A stretch of 64,000 nucleotides of DNA, taken from the NCBI RefSeq assembly GCF_007991495.1, contig NZ_BJYL01000006.1, forward strand, positions 1 through 64,000, read 5' to 3'. The notes under the pieces are model-generated. The model was not told where the DNA came from. It did no database searches and saw only the letters and a program-made list of their open reading frames with translations. The position numbers and the translations under genes are program-made. Below, in pieces: positions 9,341-19,000 of the stretch (the stretch's first letter is position 1; every line of letters begins with the position of its first letter). Origin of the DNA: Sporosarcina luteola. Lineage in GTDB: Bacteria > Bacillota > Bacilli > Bacillales_A > Planococcaceae.

Positions 9341-9793
9341 TTACTCTTTATCTTCAGGTGTCCGTACAACAAGCACATCGCAATTCGCAGAACGGACGAT
9401 GTTTTCGGAAACGCTGCCGATGAGGAAACGTTCGACTTTATTCAACCCTGTTGCTCCACAAATGATAAGATCAGCCGAAATCTTCTTAGATAGATCACGG
9501 GAAATCATTGTTTTTGGAGAACCGTATTCAACGATGATGTTCACATTCTGCAAACCAGCCTCTTCCGCTTCCTGCTTATATTCTGTCAGAAGCTCCTCTG
9601 CAAATTTCTGTGCACGTTCAGCGATGGAACGGTCATACGCTTCAACTGCTGCGTAGGAACGAGTGTCGATAATGTTCACTAAGTTTAGAGATGCATTATT
9701 TCGTTCTGCAATACCAACTGCTTTTTGAAATGCCCATCTAGATTCCTTAGATCCATCGACCGCTACGATAATTTGGCTATATTTCAAGACCAT
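9341..9793 (-). CDS. Universal stress protein, UspA family
   Basis: A 150-residue single Usp domain. IIVAVDGS at the N-terminus and GATGLNKVERFLIGSVS near the C-terminus match the G-2X-G-9X-G(S/T) ATP-binding signature, so this is the nucleotide-binding type. Upstream in-frame GTG (9802) and ATG (9799) codons exist; ATG 9793 is chosen for its eight-base spacing from GGAG. The gene is monocistronic, divergent from ald, with its own terminator. Usp proteins generally accumulate in starvation or stress; no regulator site is evident here. Confidence 0.88.
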   Translation of the reverse strand: MVLKYSQIIVAVDGSKESRWAFQKAVGIAERNNASLNLVNIIDTRSYAAVEAYDRSIAERAQKFAEELLTEYKQEAEEAGLQNVNIIVEYGSPKTMISRDLSKKISADLIICGATGLNKVERFLIGSVSENIVRSANCDVLVVRTPEDKE

Positions 9794-10011
9794 TTTCATC
9801 ACTCCATCTTTTTATTTTTTTCTCTACACTTATTACTTTCGATAAAAATTGCGGATATCCTTTTCTTTTATTGAAAAGATCGGAAAAACGGCTTTGAAAT
9901 TCGACAAAAATGTTACAAGGGCATCAATTAAAAACAAATAGTAAACTGAAAATTGGAGGATATTATTAAACAGCGCAAAATCTTTTTATTTCTGATAGAA
10001 TCAATAGTATA

Positions 10012-10041
10012 TTGGTCATTTGAATAAATCAAATTGACCAA
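10012..10041. promoter_or_regulatory. Operator-like inverted repeat upstream of ald
   Basis: TTGGTCATTTGA, then ATAAA, then TCAAATTGACCA: a near-perfect inverted repeat 30 bases before the ald start in the 5' untranslated/promoter region. In B. subtilis ald is activated by AdeR; whether this palindrome is a PucR/Lrp/GntR-type site is unknown. It is placed where a regulator could control ald. Confidence 0.45.
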
Positions 10042-10071
10042 CAAATTTTCTTATACTTAGGAGGATTCAAA

Positions 10072-11184
10072 ATGCGCATTGGAGTTCCAAAAGAAATTAA
10101 GAATAATGAAAACCGGGTGGCAATGACTCCTGCAGGGGCTTACAACTTGAATACTGCAGGTCACGAAGTACTTATCGAAACGGGAGCAGGACTTGGTTCT
10201 AGCTTTACGGATGAGGATTATGTTGCAGCAGGCGCAAAAATTGTCGCAACAGCAGAAGAGGCATGGGCAGCTGAAATGGTCATGAAAGTTAAAGAACCGC
10301 TAGCTTCTGAGTATGGCCATTTCCGTGAAGGGCTTATCCTATTCACATATCTTCACCTCGCTCCTGAATTGGAATTGACAAAAGCAATGCTTGATAAAAA
10401 AGTCGTCGGCATCGCTTATGAAACAGTTCAAGTAAATAATTCATTACCATTGCTAGCTCCGATGAGTGAAGTTGCGGGACGTATGGCTACACAAATTGGT
10501 GCTCAATATCTTGAAAAAATCAACGGTGGAAAAGGTATCCTTCTTTCTGGAGTTCCAGGTGTTTCCCGCGGACAAGTGACTGTAATCGGTGGTGGACAAG
10601 CTGGTACGAACGCTGCGAAAATTGCAGTTGGTATGGGCGCGAAAGTAACTGTGCTTGATTTGTCAGTAGATCGCCTTCGCCAATTGGATGAAATGTTCGG
10701 TGATAGCGTTCAGACGCTTGTTTCCAACCCATTCAATATCGCTGAATCGGTGAAAGATTCCGACCTAGTTATCGGATGCGTATTAATCCCAGGTGCGAAG
10801 GCTCCGAAATTGGTTTCTGAAGAAATGGTTCAATCGATGAAGCCGGGCTCAGTTCTTGTCGACATCGCTATCGACCAAGGCGGGATCTTTGCGACATCTG
10901 ACCGTGTAACGACGCATGATAACCCAACATATGAAAAACATGGCGTTGTACACTATGCAGTTGCAAACATGCCGGGCGCAGTTCCACGCACGTCAACAAT
11001 GGCGTTGACAAACGTTACAGTTCCTTACGCGTTGCAAATTGCTAACAAAGGATACAAGCAAGCATGCTTGGATAACCTTGCATTGCAAAAAGGTCTTAAT
11101 ACATTAGAAGGTCATGTTACATACAAGGCTGTTGCTGAAGCACAAGGCCTTGAATATGTAGCAGCTGATACATTATTAGGTTAA
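10072..11184 (+). CDS. ald: Alanine dehydrogenase
   Basis: NAD-dependent enzyme interconverting L-alanine and pyruvate plus ammonium; used for alanine catabolism, notably in sporulating bacilli. The 370-residue protein has the family N-terminus [20 protein letters not shown], substrate-site residues in MKVKEPL and [10 protein letters not shown], and a dinucleotide-binding stretch [17 protein letters not shown] at about 170-186. AGGAGG stands eight bases before the ATG. It is transcribed alone between uspA and the converging M24 peptidase gene. The upstream palindrome at 10012-10041 may be its operator. Confidence 0.96.
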   Translation: MRIGVPKEIKNNENRVAMTPAGAYNLNTAGHEVLIETGAGLGSSFTDEDYVAAGAKIVATAEEAWAAEMVMKVKEPLASEYGHFREGLILFTYLHLAPELELTKAMLDKKVVGIAYETVQVNNSLPLLAPMSEVAGRMATQIGAQYLEKINGGKGILLSGVPGVSRGQVTVIGGGQAGTNAAKIAVGMGAKVTVLDLSVDRLRQLDEMFGDSVQTLVSNPFNIAESVKDSDLVIGCVLIPGAKAPKLVSEEMVQSMKPGSVLVDIAIDQGGIFATSDRVTTHDNPTYEKHGVVHYAVANMPGAVPRTSTMALTNVTVPYALQIANKGYKQACLDNLALQKGLNTLEGHVTYKAVAEAQGLEYVAADTLLG

Positions 11185-11186
11185 TA

Positions 11187-11250
11187 AAAAAAGCGGAGGG
11201 TGGAGGTTAGAGGCTTATGACCCGAGCCTCTGCCACCTGGAGCTGGATTT
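11187..11250 (+). repeat. Dispersed repeat family 2, copy A
   Basis: Starts AAAAGCGGAGGG and ends GGAGCTGGATT, directly after the ald stop. The inside folds as AGAGGCT/AGCCTCT flanked by TGG/CCA, with CTTATGACCC in the loop (11214-11223). Shares ends and loop motif with 14612-14700 and 61718-61839. Confidence 0.6.
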
Positions 11251-11292
11251 AAAAAACGCTGTCTGAAGCAAAACTTCAGACAGCGTTTTTTA
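11251..11292. terminator. Bidirectional terminator between ald and the M24 peptidase
   Basis: A perfect 13-bp stem ACGCTGTCTGAAG/CTTCAGACAGCGT with loop CAAAA, flanked by A6 and T6. Confidence 0.92.
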
Positions 11293-11297
11293 TAATA

Positions 11298-12395
11298 TTA
11301 CCCTTTTATAATGAGCAATTCTTTCGGGAATTTCGTTAATACTTCAACCCCATCAGCGGTCACCACAACGTCATCCTCGATTCGCACACCTGTAATGTCC
11401 GGATGGTAGATACCTGGCTCAATCGTAAAGACCATGCCTTCCTGAAGCTCCATTTCATTTGTACCAGTGATGGACGGGAATTCGTGAACAGAAATGCCAA
11501 GTCCATGCCCTAATCGGTGCGTGAAGTACTCGCCATATCCAGCATCAGTAATTACGTCCCGTGCAGCCTTATCCAAATCCCGAGCTTTCACTCCTGGACG
11601 GACAAGGTCCACTGCAGTCTGTTCCGCATTCCGGACAGTTTCATAAATTACCCGTTGTTTTTCAGTTGGCTCTCCGAAAGCTACAGTTCTCGTAATATCG
11701 GAGCAATATCCGTCATAGACAACGCCTAAGTCAAACAAGATGAAATCACCTTTTTGGATTTTACGGTCTCCTGGTGTACCGTGGGGAGAAGCGGTTTTAG
11801 GGCCTGATAAAACCATCGTTTCAAACGACATCTTTTCAGCGCCTTTTCTCTTCATTTCAAACTCGATGGCCATTAAGATCTCAAGTTCTGTTTTACCTTC
11901 CGCAATTTCTTTGCAGCCAACTTCAATTGCGTAATCCGCAAGCTCTGCCGCTTTACGTAGCTTGACAAGTTCGTCCTCACTCTTAATATTTCTCATCGAA
12001 TTTAATTTTTCATCAATTCGGGAGAACTCCGCACCTTCGAATAGCTGTTCCATGCGCTCCATGCGCTCAACTGTCAAATGCGATTTTTCAATAGCAATTT
12101 TTTGTAGTGGGACACCGCGTTTTTTTGCAGCCTCAGCGAGTACTTCCCAAGCGTCTTCCGTGTCCTCGTGTCCAATGGGCTCATATGTCCAACCGGATGC
12201 CTTTAAATCCGGCACTTCCATCAATGGGCAAATGACAAACGGCTCGGCGTCTTTAAATACCATTACGCCTAGCAGTCGTTCATGTGGGTTGCTGCTGAAT
12301 CCGGATACATAGAACACATTGTCCGGTGTTGTAATGAGTGCAGCGTCCATGCTTTCTTCTTGCAAATAGCGTTGAATATCATCAATTTTCATCAT
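11298..12395 (-). CDS. M24 family Xaa-Pro peptidase
   Basis: A 365-residue creatinase/prolidase-fold metallopeptidase removing or hydrolysing Xaa-Pro residues of short peptides. An N-terminal creatinase-like domain is followed by the pita-bread domain with a complete dinuclear metal set: the two Asp in FDLGVVYDGYCSDITRT, the His in HRLGHGLGISVHE, and Glu in FTIEPGIY and RIEDDVVVT. The start ATG is seven bases from GGAGG. Whether it is an aminopeptidase (YpdF-like) or a dipeptidase (PepQ-like) cannot be settled from sequence. It converges on ald and diverges from ytkL. Confidence 0.9.
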   Translation of the reverse strand: MMKIDDIQRYLQEESMDAALITTPDNVFYVSGFSSNPHERLLGVMVFKDAEPFVICPLMEVPDLKASGWTYEPIGHEDTEDAWEVLAEAAKKRGVPLQKIAIEKSHLTVERMERMEQLFEGAEFSRIDEKLNSMRNIKSEDELVKLRKAAELADYAIEVGCKEIAEGKTELEILMAIEFEMKRKGAEKMSFETMVLSGPKTASPHGTPGDRKIQKGDFILFDLGVVYDGYCSDITRTVAFGEPTEKQRVIYETVRNAEQTAVDLVRPGVKARDLDKAARDVITDAGYGEYFTHRLGHGLGISVHEFPSITGTNEMELQEGMVFTIEPGIYHPDITGVRIEDDVVVTADGVEVLTKFPKELLIIKG

Positions 12396-12496
12396 AAGTA
12401 TCCCTCCTATTCGGGTATTCTTATCATATCAAAAAAGAGGGTTTTATGGTTGTATAACGAAATAATATATATGAATGAAAATGGAGGGACATACAA

Positions 12497-13177
12497 ATGA
12501 AGATTTCTTATCATGGACATTCCGTTGTAAAGATTGAAACAGGCGGGAAGACAATATTGATTGACCCATTCATCACGGGAAATGAATTGACGGACTTGGT
12601 GGCTTCCGAGCAATCTCCTGATATCATATTGCTGACGCACGGACATAATGATCACGTTGGAGATACGATGGAAATTGCCAAAAGATGCAATCCTTTAATC
12701 ATCGCTCCTAATGAGCTGGCTGTCTATTTAAGTTGGCAAGGCTTTCAAACGCACGGCATGAATATCGGGGGATCCAATACATTTGATTTTGGTACTGTGA
12801 AATATACACAAGCATTTCATAGCTCGTCCTATACGACGAATCAAAATGAAATTATCTACACAGGGATGCCTGCCGGGATTCTATTCACAGCGGAGGGAAA
12901 GACGATTTACCATGCCGGGGATACATCTCTTTTCGGTGATATGGCGCTAATTGGTAAACGTCACTCAATCGACGTCGCCTTCTTGCCGATAGGCGATAAC
13001 TTCACGATGGGGCCAGAAGACGCGGCTATGGCGGTTGAAATGCTGAACCCGAAATTGGTCGTGCCAGTTCACTATGATACATTCCCGCCAATCAAGCAAA
13101 ATCCTCAAACCTTTAAGGAACTTGTTACCTCCCACGAAGTAAACATTATGAAAGCGGGAGACTCCATCGATATTTAA
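12497..13177 (+). CDS. ytkL: Metal-dependent hydrolase YtkL (UPF0173)
   Basis: A 226-residue metallo-beta-lactamase-fold protein of the UPF0173 family. The metal-binding THGHNDH motif has His48, His50, Asp52 and His53; later ligands appear in YHAGDTSLF and [10 protein letters not shown]. The physiological substrate is unknown. GGAGGG precedes the ATG. It lies between the M24 peptidase gene and ytoI, in the neighbourhood remembered for B. subtilis ytkL, and has its own terminator. Confidence 0.92.
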   Translation: MKISYHGHSVVKIETGGKTILIDPFITGNELTDLVASEQSPDIILLTHGHNDHVGDTMEIAKRCNPLIIAPNELAVYLSWQGFQTHGMNIGGSNTFDFGTVKYTQAFHSSSYTTNQNEIIYTGMPAGILFTAEGKTIYHAGDTSLFGDMALIGKRHSIDVAFLPIGDNFTMGPEDAAMAVEMLNPKLVVPVHYDTFPPIKQNPQTFKELVTSHEVNIMKAGDSIDI

Positions 13178-13184
13178 ATTCCAG

Positions 13185-13224
13185 ACCGATCCGGACATCA
13201 TTTATTGTCCGGGATCGGTTTTTC
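13185..13224 (+). terminator. Intrinsic terminator after ytkL
   Basis: ACCGATCCGGACA and TTGTCCGGGATCGGT form a long stem followed by TTTTT. Confidence 0.85.
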
Positions 13225-13305
13225 AATTGGTTCATCAACCACGAACGCTATTCTTTTTCATTTATGATAAAATGAACTCAGGTAACTAGAGAAAAAGGTG
13301 AAGAG

Positions 13306-14613
13306 ATGTCGACTAAACATGAATTGATCTTACGCTATATCGAAGGGTTAGCGGTCGGCGAAAAAATATCAGTCCGCCAAGTGGCCCGGGCTTTGTCGGT
13401 AAGTGAAGGCACAGCATACCGGGCTATCAAAGAAGCTGAAAATCAAAAACTCGTCAATACGATTGAACGTGTCGGAACGATCCGCATTGAAAAGAAAAAG
13501 AAAGAAAATATCGAAAGACTCACGTATGCCGAAGTCGTCAATATTGTAGACGGTGTCGTACTCGGAGGACGCGACGGACTTCATAAAACATTGACGAAAT
13601 TCGTCATCGGGGCTATGCAGCTCGATGACATGAGACGTTACATAGATGCGGGCAGCTTATTGATCGTCGGGAATAGGCATAAGGCGCATGAACTTGCACT
13701 AAGCGCGGGTGCCGCCGTTCTCGTAACCGGTGGATTTGATGTCGAAGACGACGCGAAAAAACTTGCGAATGAACTTAACTTGCCGATCATATCATCAAGC
13801 TATGATACGTTCACCGTTGCTACGATGTTGAATCGCGCGATTTTTGACCAATTGATTGAAAAGGAAATTTTACTTGTAGAAGATATATTGACACCGCTTG
13901 CCGAAACGATCACTTTCTTCCCGAAAGATCATGTCGGTCACTTCAATGAAGTGAATCGGACAACTGCGCATTCGGGCTACCCGGTCATCGAAAAAAACGG
14001 CAAACTGATCGGTATTGTCACTTCAAGAGATGCGGTCGGAAAGCAGGAAAGTGAACTGATCGAGAAAGTGATGACGCACCATCCAATTACAGTTAATGGC
14101 AAAACAAGCGTCGCATCTGCGGGACATAGCATGATCTGGGAAGGCATCGACCTGATGCCTGTTGTGAACGATGGTGGGATTTTGGAAGGAATCATTAGCA
14201 GGCAAGATGTTCTGAAAGCACTGCAAATGACACAAAGACAACCGCAGCAAGGTGAAAAAATAGACGATATCGTTAAAAATCAAATGAAAGCCGTGTCGGA
14301 GCAACCGCAGAACATCGAATTCACGGTAGTGCCGCAAATGACGAATCAATTCGGCTCCTTATCCTATGGCGCTTTGACAACATTGCTAATGGATGTAGGA
14401 AATCGTGCAATCAAAATGCGGAAACGCGGCGAAAGTGTTCCTGAAAATATGACGATCTACTTCATCAAGCACGTACAGCTCGGCAGCGTAGTAAAGGTGG
14501 AGCCACGGATCCTTCATATGAGCAGGCGTTTTGTAAAAGTCGACTTCGACCTTTTTTCAGAAACAGAACTAATCGCAAAAGCAATGGTCATGTATCAGCT
14601 GTTTGAGAGATAA
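13306..14613 (+). CDS. ytoI: YtoI-like DRTGG/CBS/hotdog regulator
   Basis: A 435-residue protein with four parts: an N-terminal winged-helix-like segment (1-60, VRQVARALSVSEGTAYRAIKE), a DRTGG domain (about 75-180), two CBS repeats (about 190-310; HSGYPVIEKNGKLIGIVTS and DLMPVVNDGGILEGIISR) and a C-terminal hotdog thioesterase-like domain (about 320-435). CBS pairs usually bind adenine nucleotides; the architecture suggests a ligand-responsive regulator, but no target is known. The size is close to the B. subtilis protein. It has its own start region and ends into a family 2 repeat. Confidence 0.88.
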   Translation: MSTKHELILRYIEGLAVGEKISVRQVARALSVSEGTAYRAIKEAENQKLVNTIERVGTIRIEKKKKENIERLTYAEVVNIVDGVVLGGRDGLHKTLTKFVIGAMQLDDMRRYIDAGSLLIVGNRHKAHELALSAGAAVLVTGGFDVEDDAKKLANELNLPIISSSYDTFTVATMLNRAIFDQLIEKEILLVEDILTPLAETITFFPKDHVGHFNEVNRTTAHSGYPVIEKNGKLIGIVTSRDAVGKQESELIEKVMTHHPITVNGKTSVASAGHSMIWEGIDLMPVVNDGGILEGIISRQDVLKALQMTQRQPQQGEKIDDIVKNQMKAVSEQPQNIEFTVVPQMTNQFGSLSYGALTTLLMDVGNRAIKMRKRGESVPENMTIYFIKHVQLGSVVKVEPRILHMSRRFVKVDFDLFSETELIAKAMVMYQLFER

Positions 14614-14700
14614 AAGCGGAGGACGCTTGCTCAGATGCCACAGAGCAGATTTGGCTTATGAGCTTATGACCCAAGCATCTAGCGTCCGTAGCTGGATAAC
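14612..14700 (+). repeat. Dispersed repeat family 2, copy B
   Basis: AAAAGCGGAGG...GTAGCTGGATAA. The arms GGACGCT/AGCGTCC and AGATGC/GCATCT pair, and CTTATGACCC occurs in the loop (14663-14672). The stem sequence is unrelated to copy A, but pairing, ends and loop are kept. It begins within the stop codon of ytoI. Confidence 0.6.
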
Positions 14701-14703
14701 AAA

Positions 14704-14732
14704 AAAACTGATGCGGCATGCGCATCAGTTTT
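14704..14732. terminator. Bidirectional terminator between ytoI and ytpI
   Basis: AAAACTGATGCG and CGCATCAGTTTT form a perfect 12-bp stem around GCATG. It overlaps the last codon and stop of ytpI on the minus strand. Confidence 0.85.
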
Positions 14733-15045
14733 CGTTCAATTGTGTCTCTTCATCTACAAATTGTTGATAATGCTTGGATGCTCTGAAGTTGAAAATCATA
14801 ATATAAGCACCAAAAATTATAAATAAACCTGAAACTAAATAAGTAGCAATCCCATCAAAAAGGAGAAGTTGGTTGATCCCGAAGAAGAAAAGAAGTCCAC
14901 CCAAGAAAGTTCCTGCCTTGCTTGCAAACATTTTCTTCCGGATCGGAAATACGTGTCTCGTCCTAAATTGCCGAGTTTTAAAATAAAAATAAAAGACGCC
15001 AGATGCTACAATGAAAAAGACAAGAAAGAAATTTATAGTTTTCAT
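14725..15045 (-). CDS. ytpI: YtpI-like small membrane protein
   Basis: A 106-residue protein with three hydrophobic helices (about 3-22, 45-62, 68-88), a basic segment between the first two (KTRQFRTRHVFPIRKK) and an acidic tail. Length, helix order and ASKHYQQF-type tail resemble the YtpI family as remembered. The function is unknown. GGAGGCC lies just before the start. It is divergent from nrnA, as recalled in related genomes. Confidence 0.78.
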   Translation of the reverse strand: MKTINFFLVFFIVASGVFYFYFKTRQFRTRHVFPIRKKMFASKAGTFLGGLLFFFGINQLLLFDGIATYLVSGLFIIFGAYIMIFNFRASKHYQQFVDEETQLNEN

Positions 15046-15138
15046 GAAAAATGGCCTCCATCACAGAACTTCTTCCATTGTAACGGCTTTTTAAAAGGAT
15101 TGCGAACAGAAATCATTATAATTCGGAGGAAACAGAAA

Positions 15139-16080
15139 TTGAAAAGACAAATCATCGACACAATTGAAAAATATGACAAAATTATTATTCATCGACACGT
15201 TAGACCAGATCCGGATGCTTACGGTTCGCAAGTCGGTCTAAAAGAATTGATCAAAACGAATTATCCAGAGAAAAAAGTATATGCCGCAGGGGCTCATGAC
15301 GAGATGCTTTCATATCTGGCCGAGCAAGATGCAGTTGACAAGGCTGATTACGAAGGGGCCCTTGTCATCATTACGGATACGGGCAATACAGAGCGCATTG
15401 ATGCGGAGTTTTATAAGGAAGGCGCTTATATTTTAAAAATTGACCACCATCCAAATGTGGACCCATACGGTGATGTGAGATGGGTGGATACGGAATCGAG
15501 CTCCACTTCCGAAATGATTTATCTCCTATTCGAAGAAGGCAGAGAAAATTATAGATGGAAGATGTCTGATGCGTGTGCACGGCTTTTATTCGCTGGAATT
15601 GTCGGAGATACTGGGCGTTTCCTCTTTCCAAGTGCGACGGTCAGAACTTTTGAAATCGCAAGCGGATTAATCAAACACGATTTCGATCGGACAAAATTAT
15701 TTGCCGAAATGTACGAAGAGGATCGCAGGCTCCTTCACTTGAAAGGCTATATGTACCAAAACTTCACGATTGATGAACATGGTGCGGCCTTCATTAAAAT
15801 TGACAAGTCAATTTTAAAGCAATTCGATGTAACTGCAAGCGAAACTTCACAACTAGTAGGGTCTCTTGGTGATGTAAAAGGAATATGTGCCTGGGTGATT
15901 TTTGTCGAAGAAGAAGATCAAATCCGTGTGCGTCTTCGCTCAAAGGGGCCAATCATCAATCAATTGGCTGCAGAGTATGATGGCGGGGGGCATCCGCTCG
16001 CTTCTGGCGCTTCCATCTATTCGTGGGAAAAAGCGGATGAGGTCATTGGAAAACTGAAAAAATTATGTGCAGTTTATTAA
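15139..16080 (+). CDS. nrnA: Oligoribonuclease / pAp phosphatase NrnA (DHH)
   Basis: A 313-residue DHH/DHHA1 phosphoesterase that degrades nano-RNAs and dephosphorylates 3'-phosphoadenosine 5'-phosphate. Motifs: HRHVRPDPDAYGSQ near residue 18, TDTGNTER, IDHHPNVDPYG (DHH) and the DHHA1 GGGHPLASGASI. A long N-terminal extension is open from 14869, but it runs across ytpI. TTG 15139 is chosen because GGAGG lies nine bases upstream and the result equals the recalled B. subtilis length. It is followed 19 bases later by dnaE; the sporulation genes ytrH-ytrI remembered between them in B. subtilis are absent. Confidence 0.92.
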   Translation: MKRQIIDTIEKYDKIIIHRHVRPDPDAYGSQVGLKELIKTNYPEKKVYAAGAHDEMLSYLAEQDAVDKADYEGALVIITDTGNTERIDAEFYKEGAYILKIDHHPNVDPYGDVRWVDTESSSTSEMIYLLFEEGRENYRWKMSDACARLLFAGIVGDTGRFLFPSATVRTFEIASGLIKHDFDRTKLFAEMYEEDRRLLHLKGYMYQNFTIDEHGAAFIKIDKSILKQFDVTASETSQLVGSLGDVKGICAWVIFVEEEDQIRVRLRSKGPIINQLAAEYDGGGHPLASGASIYSWEKADEVIGKLKKLCAVY

Positions 16081-16099
16081 CTGCCCGGAGGGATTGTCA

Positions 16100-19000
16100 T
16101 TGGTACTTGTCTATCCACAAATTGTGACCGGTGCGGATTTGCTGCGAGGAATAATAAAGCTCGATCATCTAGCCCCGCTTCTGAAAAGGAGAGGGGCTAA
16201 ATCCGTCGGAATCGTCAACTCAAAGATGTACGGCGTTCGTTCATTTTGCAAAATTATGGAGAAATACGGCATCCATCCAGTGATTGGATTATCGATCCGG
16301 CTTCAGCTTGCGGATGGCGCTCCCGATGTCCTTCTATACGCTTATGCGAAAGATGATAGAGGATACGGCAATCTGCTTAAAATCAGTAGTGCCATGGCGA
16401 CGAAAGATAAGGAGATCATTCCGTTGAAATGGTTGCAAGCATACAGTGAAGGGTGTGTCTTCATTTGCCCATTGACCGACCGTTCTTGGGATGAAAGGCG
16501 AGTTGAAAACTATGTAGAAATGATCCGGAGTGCTAGCCAAAATGTTTATATAGGTATATCCAGACCTGGTGGTGTGCGCCATCATGAAGAAGAAGAAATT
16601 CTTCGGATAAGCGAAATGACCGGGACTGCTGTTACGGCTTTCCATGAGTCGAGATATATTACGAAGGAAGATGATTTCGCATTCGAAGTGGCCACTGCAA
16701 TTCGTTCCGGATATAAGTTGAATGATCCGTCACGACCTAAAAAAGAAATTTATGACGCCTATTTACCCGAGGACGACGAATGGCAAGATTGGTTTTCAGA
16801 TCATCCTGAGTGGCTTACCACGATGGCTGACATTATGCTTTCCTGCAATGCTGAATTGCCTCCAAGCCGCTCTCTTATGCCTGCATTTCCGGTTCCTGAA
16901 GGGGAGTCCTCCGCTTCACTATTAGGAAAGCATTGCAAGGCGGGGTTGATTAACAGAATCGGAACTGCAAGTGCTATCTATTTGGAACGGCTTCATGCCG
17001 AGCTGAAGATCATAGATTCGATGGGGTTTTCTGATTATTTTCTAATCGTCGAGGACTTCATGCGCTTTGCTAAGGAGCAAGGCATTCTGACAGGTCCCGG
17101 CCGGGGCTCTTCAGCAGGGTCTCTCGTTGCCTTTTCCTTGGGGATAACGGATGTAGATCCGATAAGGTACGGACTAATATTTGAACGTTTCCTTAATCCC
17201 GGAAGAATTACGATGCCTGACATCGACATCGATTTTGCGGATAACAGACGGTCAGAAGTAATTGAGTATGTTGCGAAGAAATATGGCAAGTCACATGTTG
17301 CACAAATCATTACTTTCGGTACACTATCTTCAAAATCCGTCGCCCGAAATGTCGCCCGTGTCTTTGACTTTTCGAATGAGGAAATGGCATTCCTATCGAA
17401 GCAGATTCAGGAAGGGCATAGTAAAAGACTCGAAGAATCCGTCAATCGATCAAAAGCATTGCAAGATTGGATCGCGATGGACTCAATACGAGATAAGTGG
17501 TATCAATCTGCTAAAGCATTAGAAGGATTGCCTCGAAATGCTTCCACTCACGCAGCAGGTGTCATCCTGTCTCCTGTCCCACTCGTCGAAACAGTCCCTT
17601 TGCAAAATGGCGGGGATGATATTTTCTTGACGCAATGGGCGATGGGAGACGTTGAAGAAATCGGGTTGTTGAAAATGGACTTTCTCGGTTTGCGTAATTT
17701 GACGTTGATGGATCGGATCAAATCATTGATCGAACATGATAAGGGAGTGACGCTGAATTACGGTAGCATTCCATTGGATGATGAAAAGACGTTTGAATTA
17801 TTCAGGGAAGGCGATATGACGGGGGTTTTTCAATTTGAATCCGATGGAATGAGAAATGCCCTCAGGATGATCAAACCGGATGAATTCAGCGATATATACG
17901 CCATCAATGCATTGTACCGCCCGGGTCCGATGGAAAACATTCCTCTTTACAGCAGAAGGAAAAACAATAATGAAAGAATCGATTATATACATCCGCAGCT
18001 AGAGCCGATTTTAAAGGAAACAGCTGGGATTATTGTCTATCAAGAGCAAATCATGCAAATTGCTGTACAGATCGCCGGGTTCACAATGGCGGAAGCCGAT
18101 CTTTTAAGAAGGGCAGTCAGTAAAAAAAAGCGGGAAGTCTTGAAACAGGAAAGAGATCATTTCGTCATGAGTGCTGTTAAAAACAATTTCCCGGAAAGAT
18201 CAGCCACCGAAATATACGATTTAATCGTTAAATTCGCGGACTATGGTTTTCCGAAGAGCCATGCTGTTGCTTATTCATTGATTTCATACCAATTGGCCTT
18301 CATCAAAGCGAATGAACCGGAATACTTCTACGCAGCCTTACTGTCTTCAGCGACAGGCAACCAAGACAAAACGATGGAGTATATTCATGAAATAAGAGGG
18401 AGAGGCATTAACATCCTTCCTCCTTCAATCCAAAGAAGTAAATACTCGCATATCGTTGAAAATGGTTCAATTCGGATTGGGTTAGGCACCATCAAAGGTG
18501 TGACTCCATCTTTTTATAACATTGTAAAAGCGGCGCGCACGGCTAGTGGGTGGAAATCTCTATTTGAATTTGCGGCAGCCGTTGGAGGCACGCATTTCAC
18601 CGAAAAAACGATCATCCCATTAATTAAAGCAGGCGCTCTTGACGAATTCGGAGAAAGCAGGCCAGTGCTGTTAGCGTCTATTGAAGCGGCACGTAATCAT
18701 GCAATGTTCGTCAGTCCTGAAGAAGATGATCTGCTACAGGATATCATCTTCTCCATTGCAAAACCGAAATACTCGCCGGGCGGAACGATGCCTAGATTCG
18801 CCATGTTGGAGTATGAACGGGAAGTGTTAGGCTTTTACTTATCCGAACACCCGGCATTGGAAATGAAAAAAAAGCTGGAAGAAAAAATAGTGGACCTCGT
18901 CGACGTTCCGGCTGTTAAGGAGCGTAGTATGATAAAAGTCGCAGGGCTAATTCGCGAAGTTAAACGCATTCGCACGAAAAAGGGCGAAGCAATGGCCTTC

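Noticed and set aside
9258-9656. Plus-strand frames overlapping uspA
   Set aside because: They run antisense across the terminator and the uspA coding region, and have no ribosome-binding site.
14869-15138. N-terminal 90-codon extension of NrnA
   Set aside because: It lies antisense over ytpI, is Lys-rich and not conserved in the NrnA family as remembered; the TTG at 15139 has a proper ribosome-binding site.
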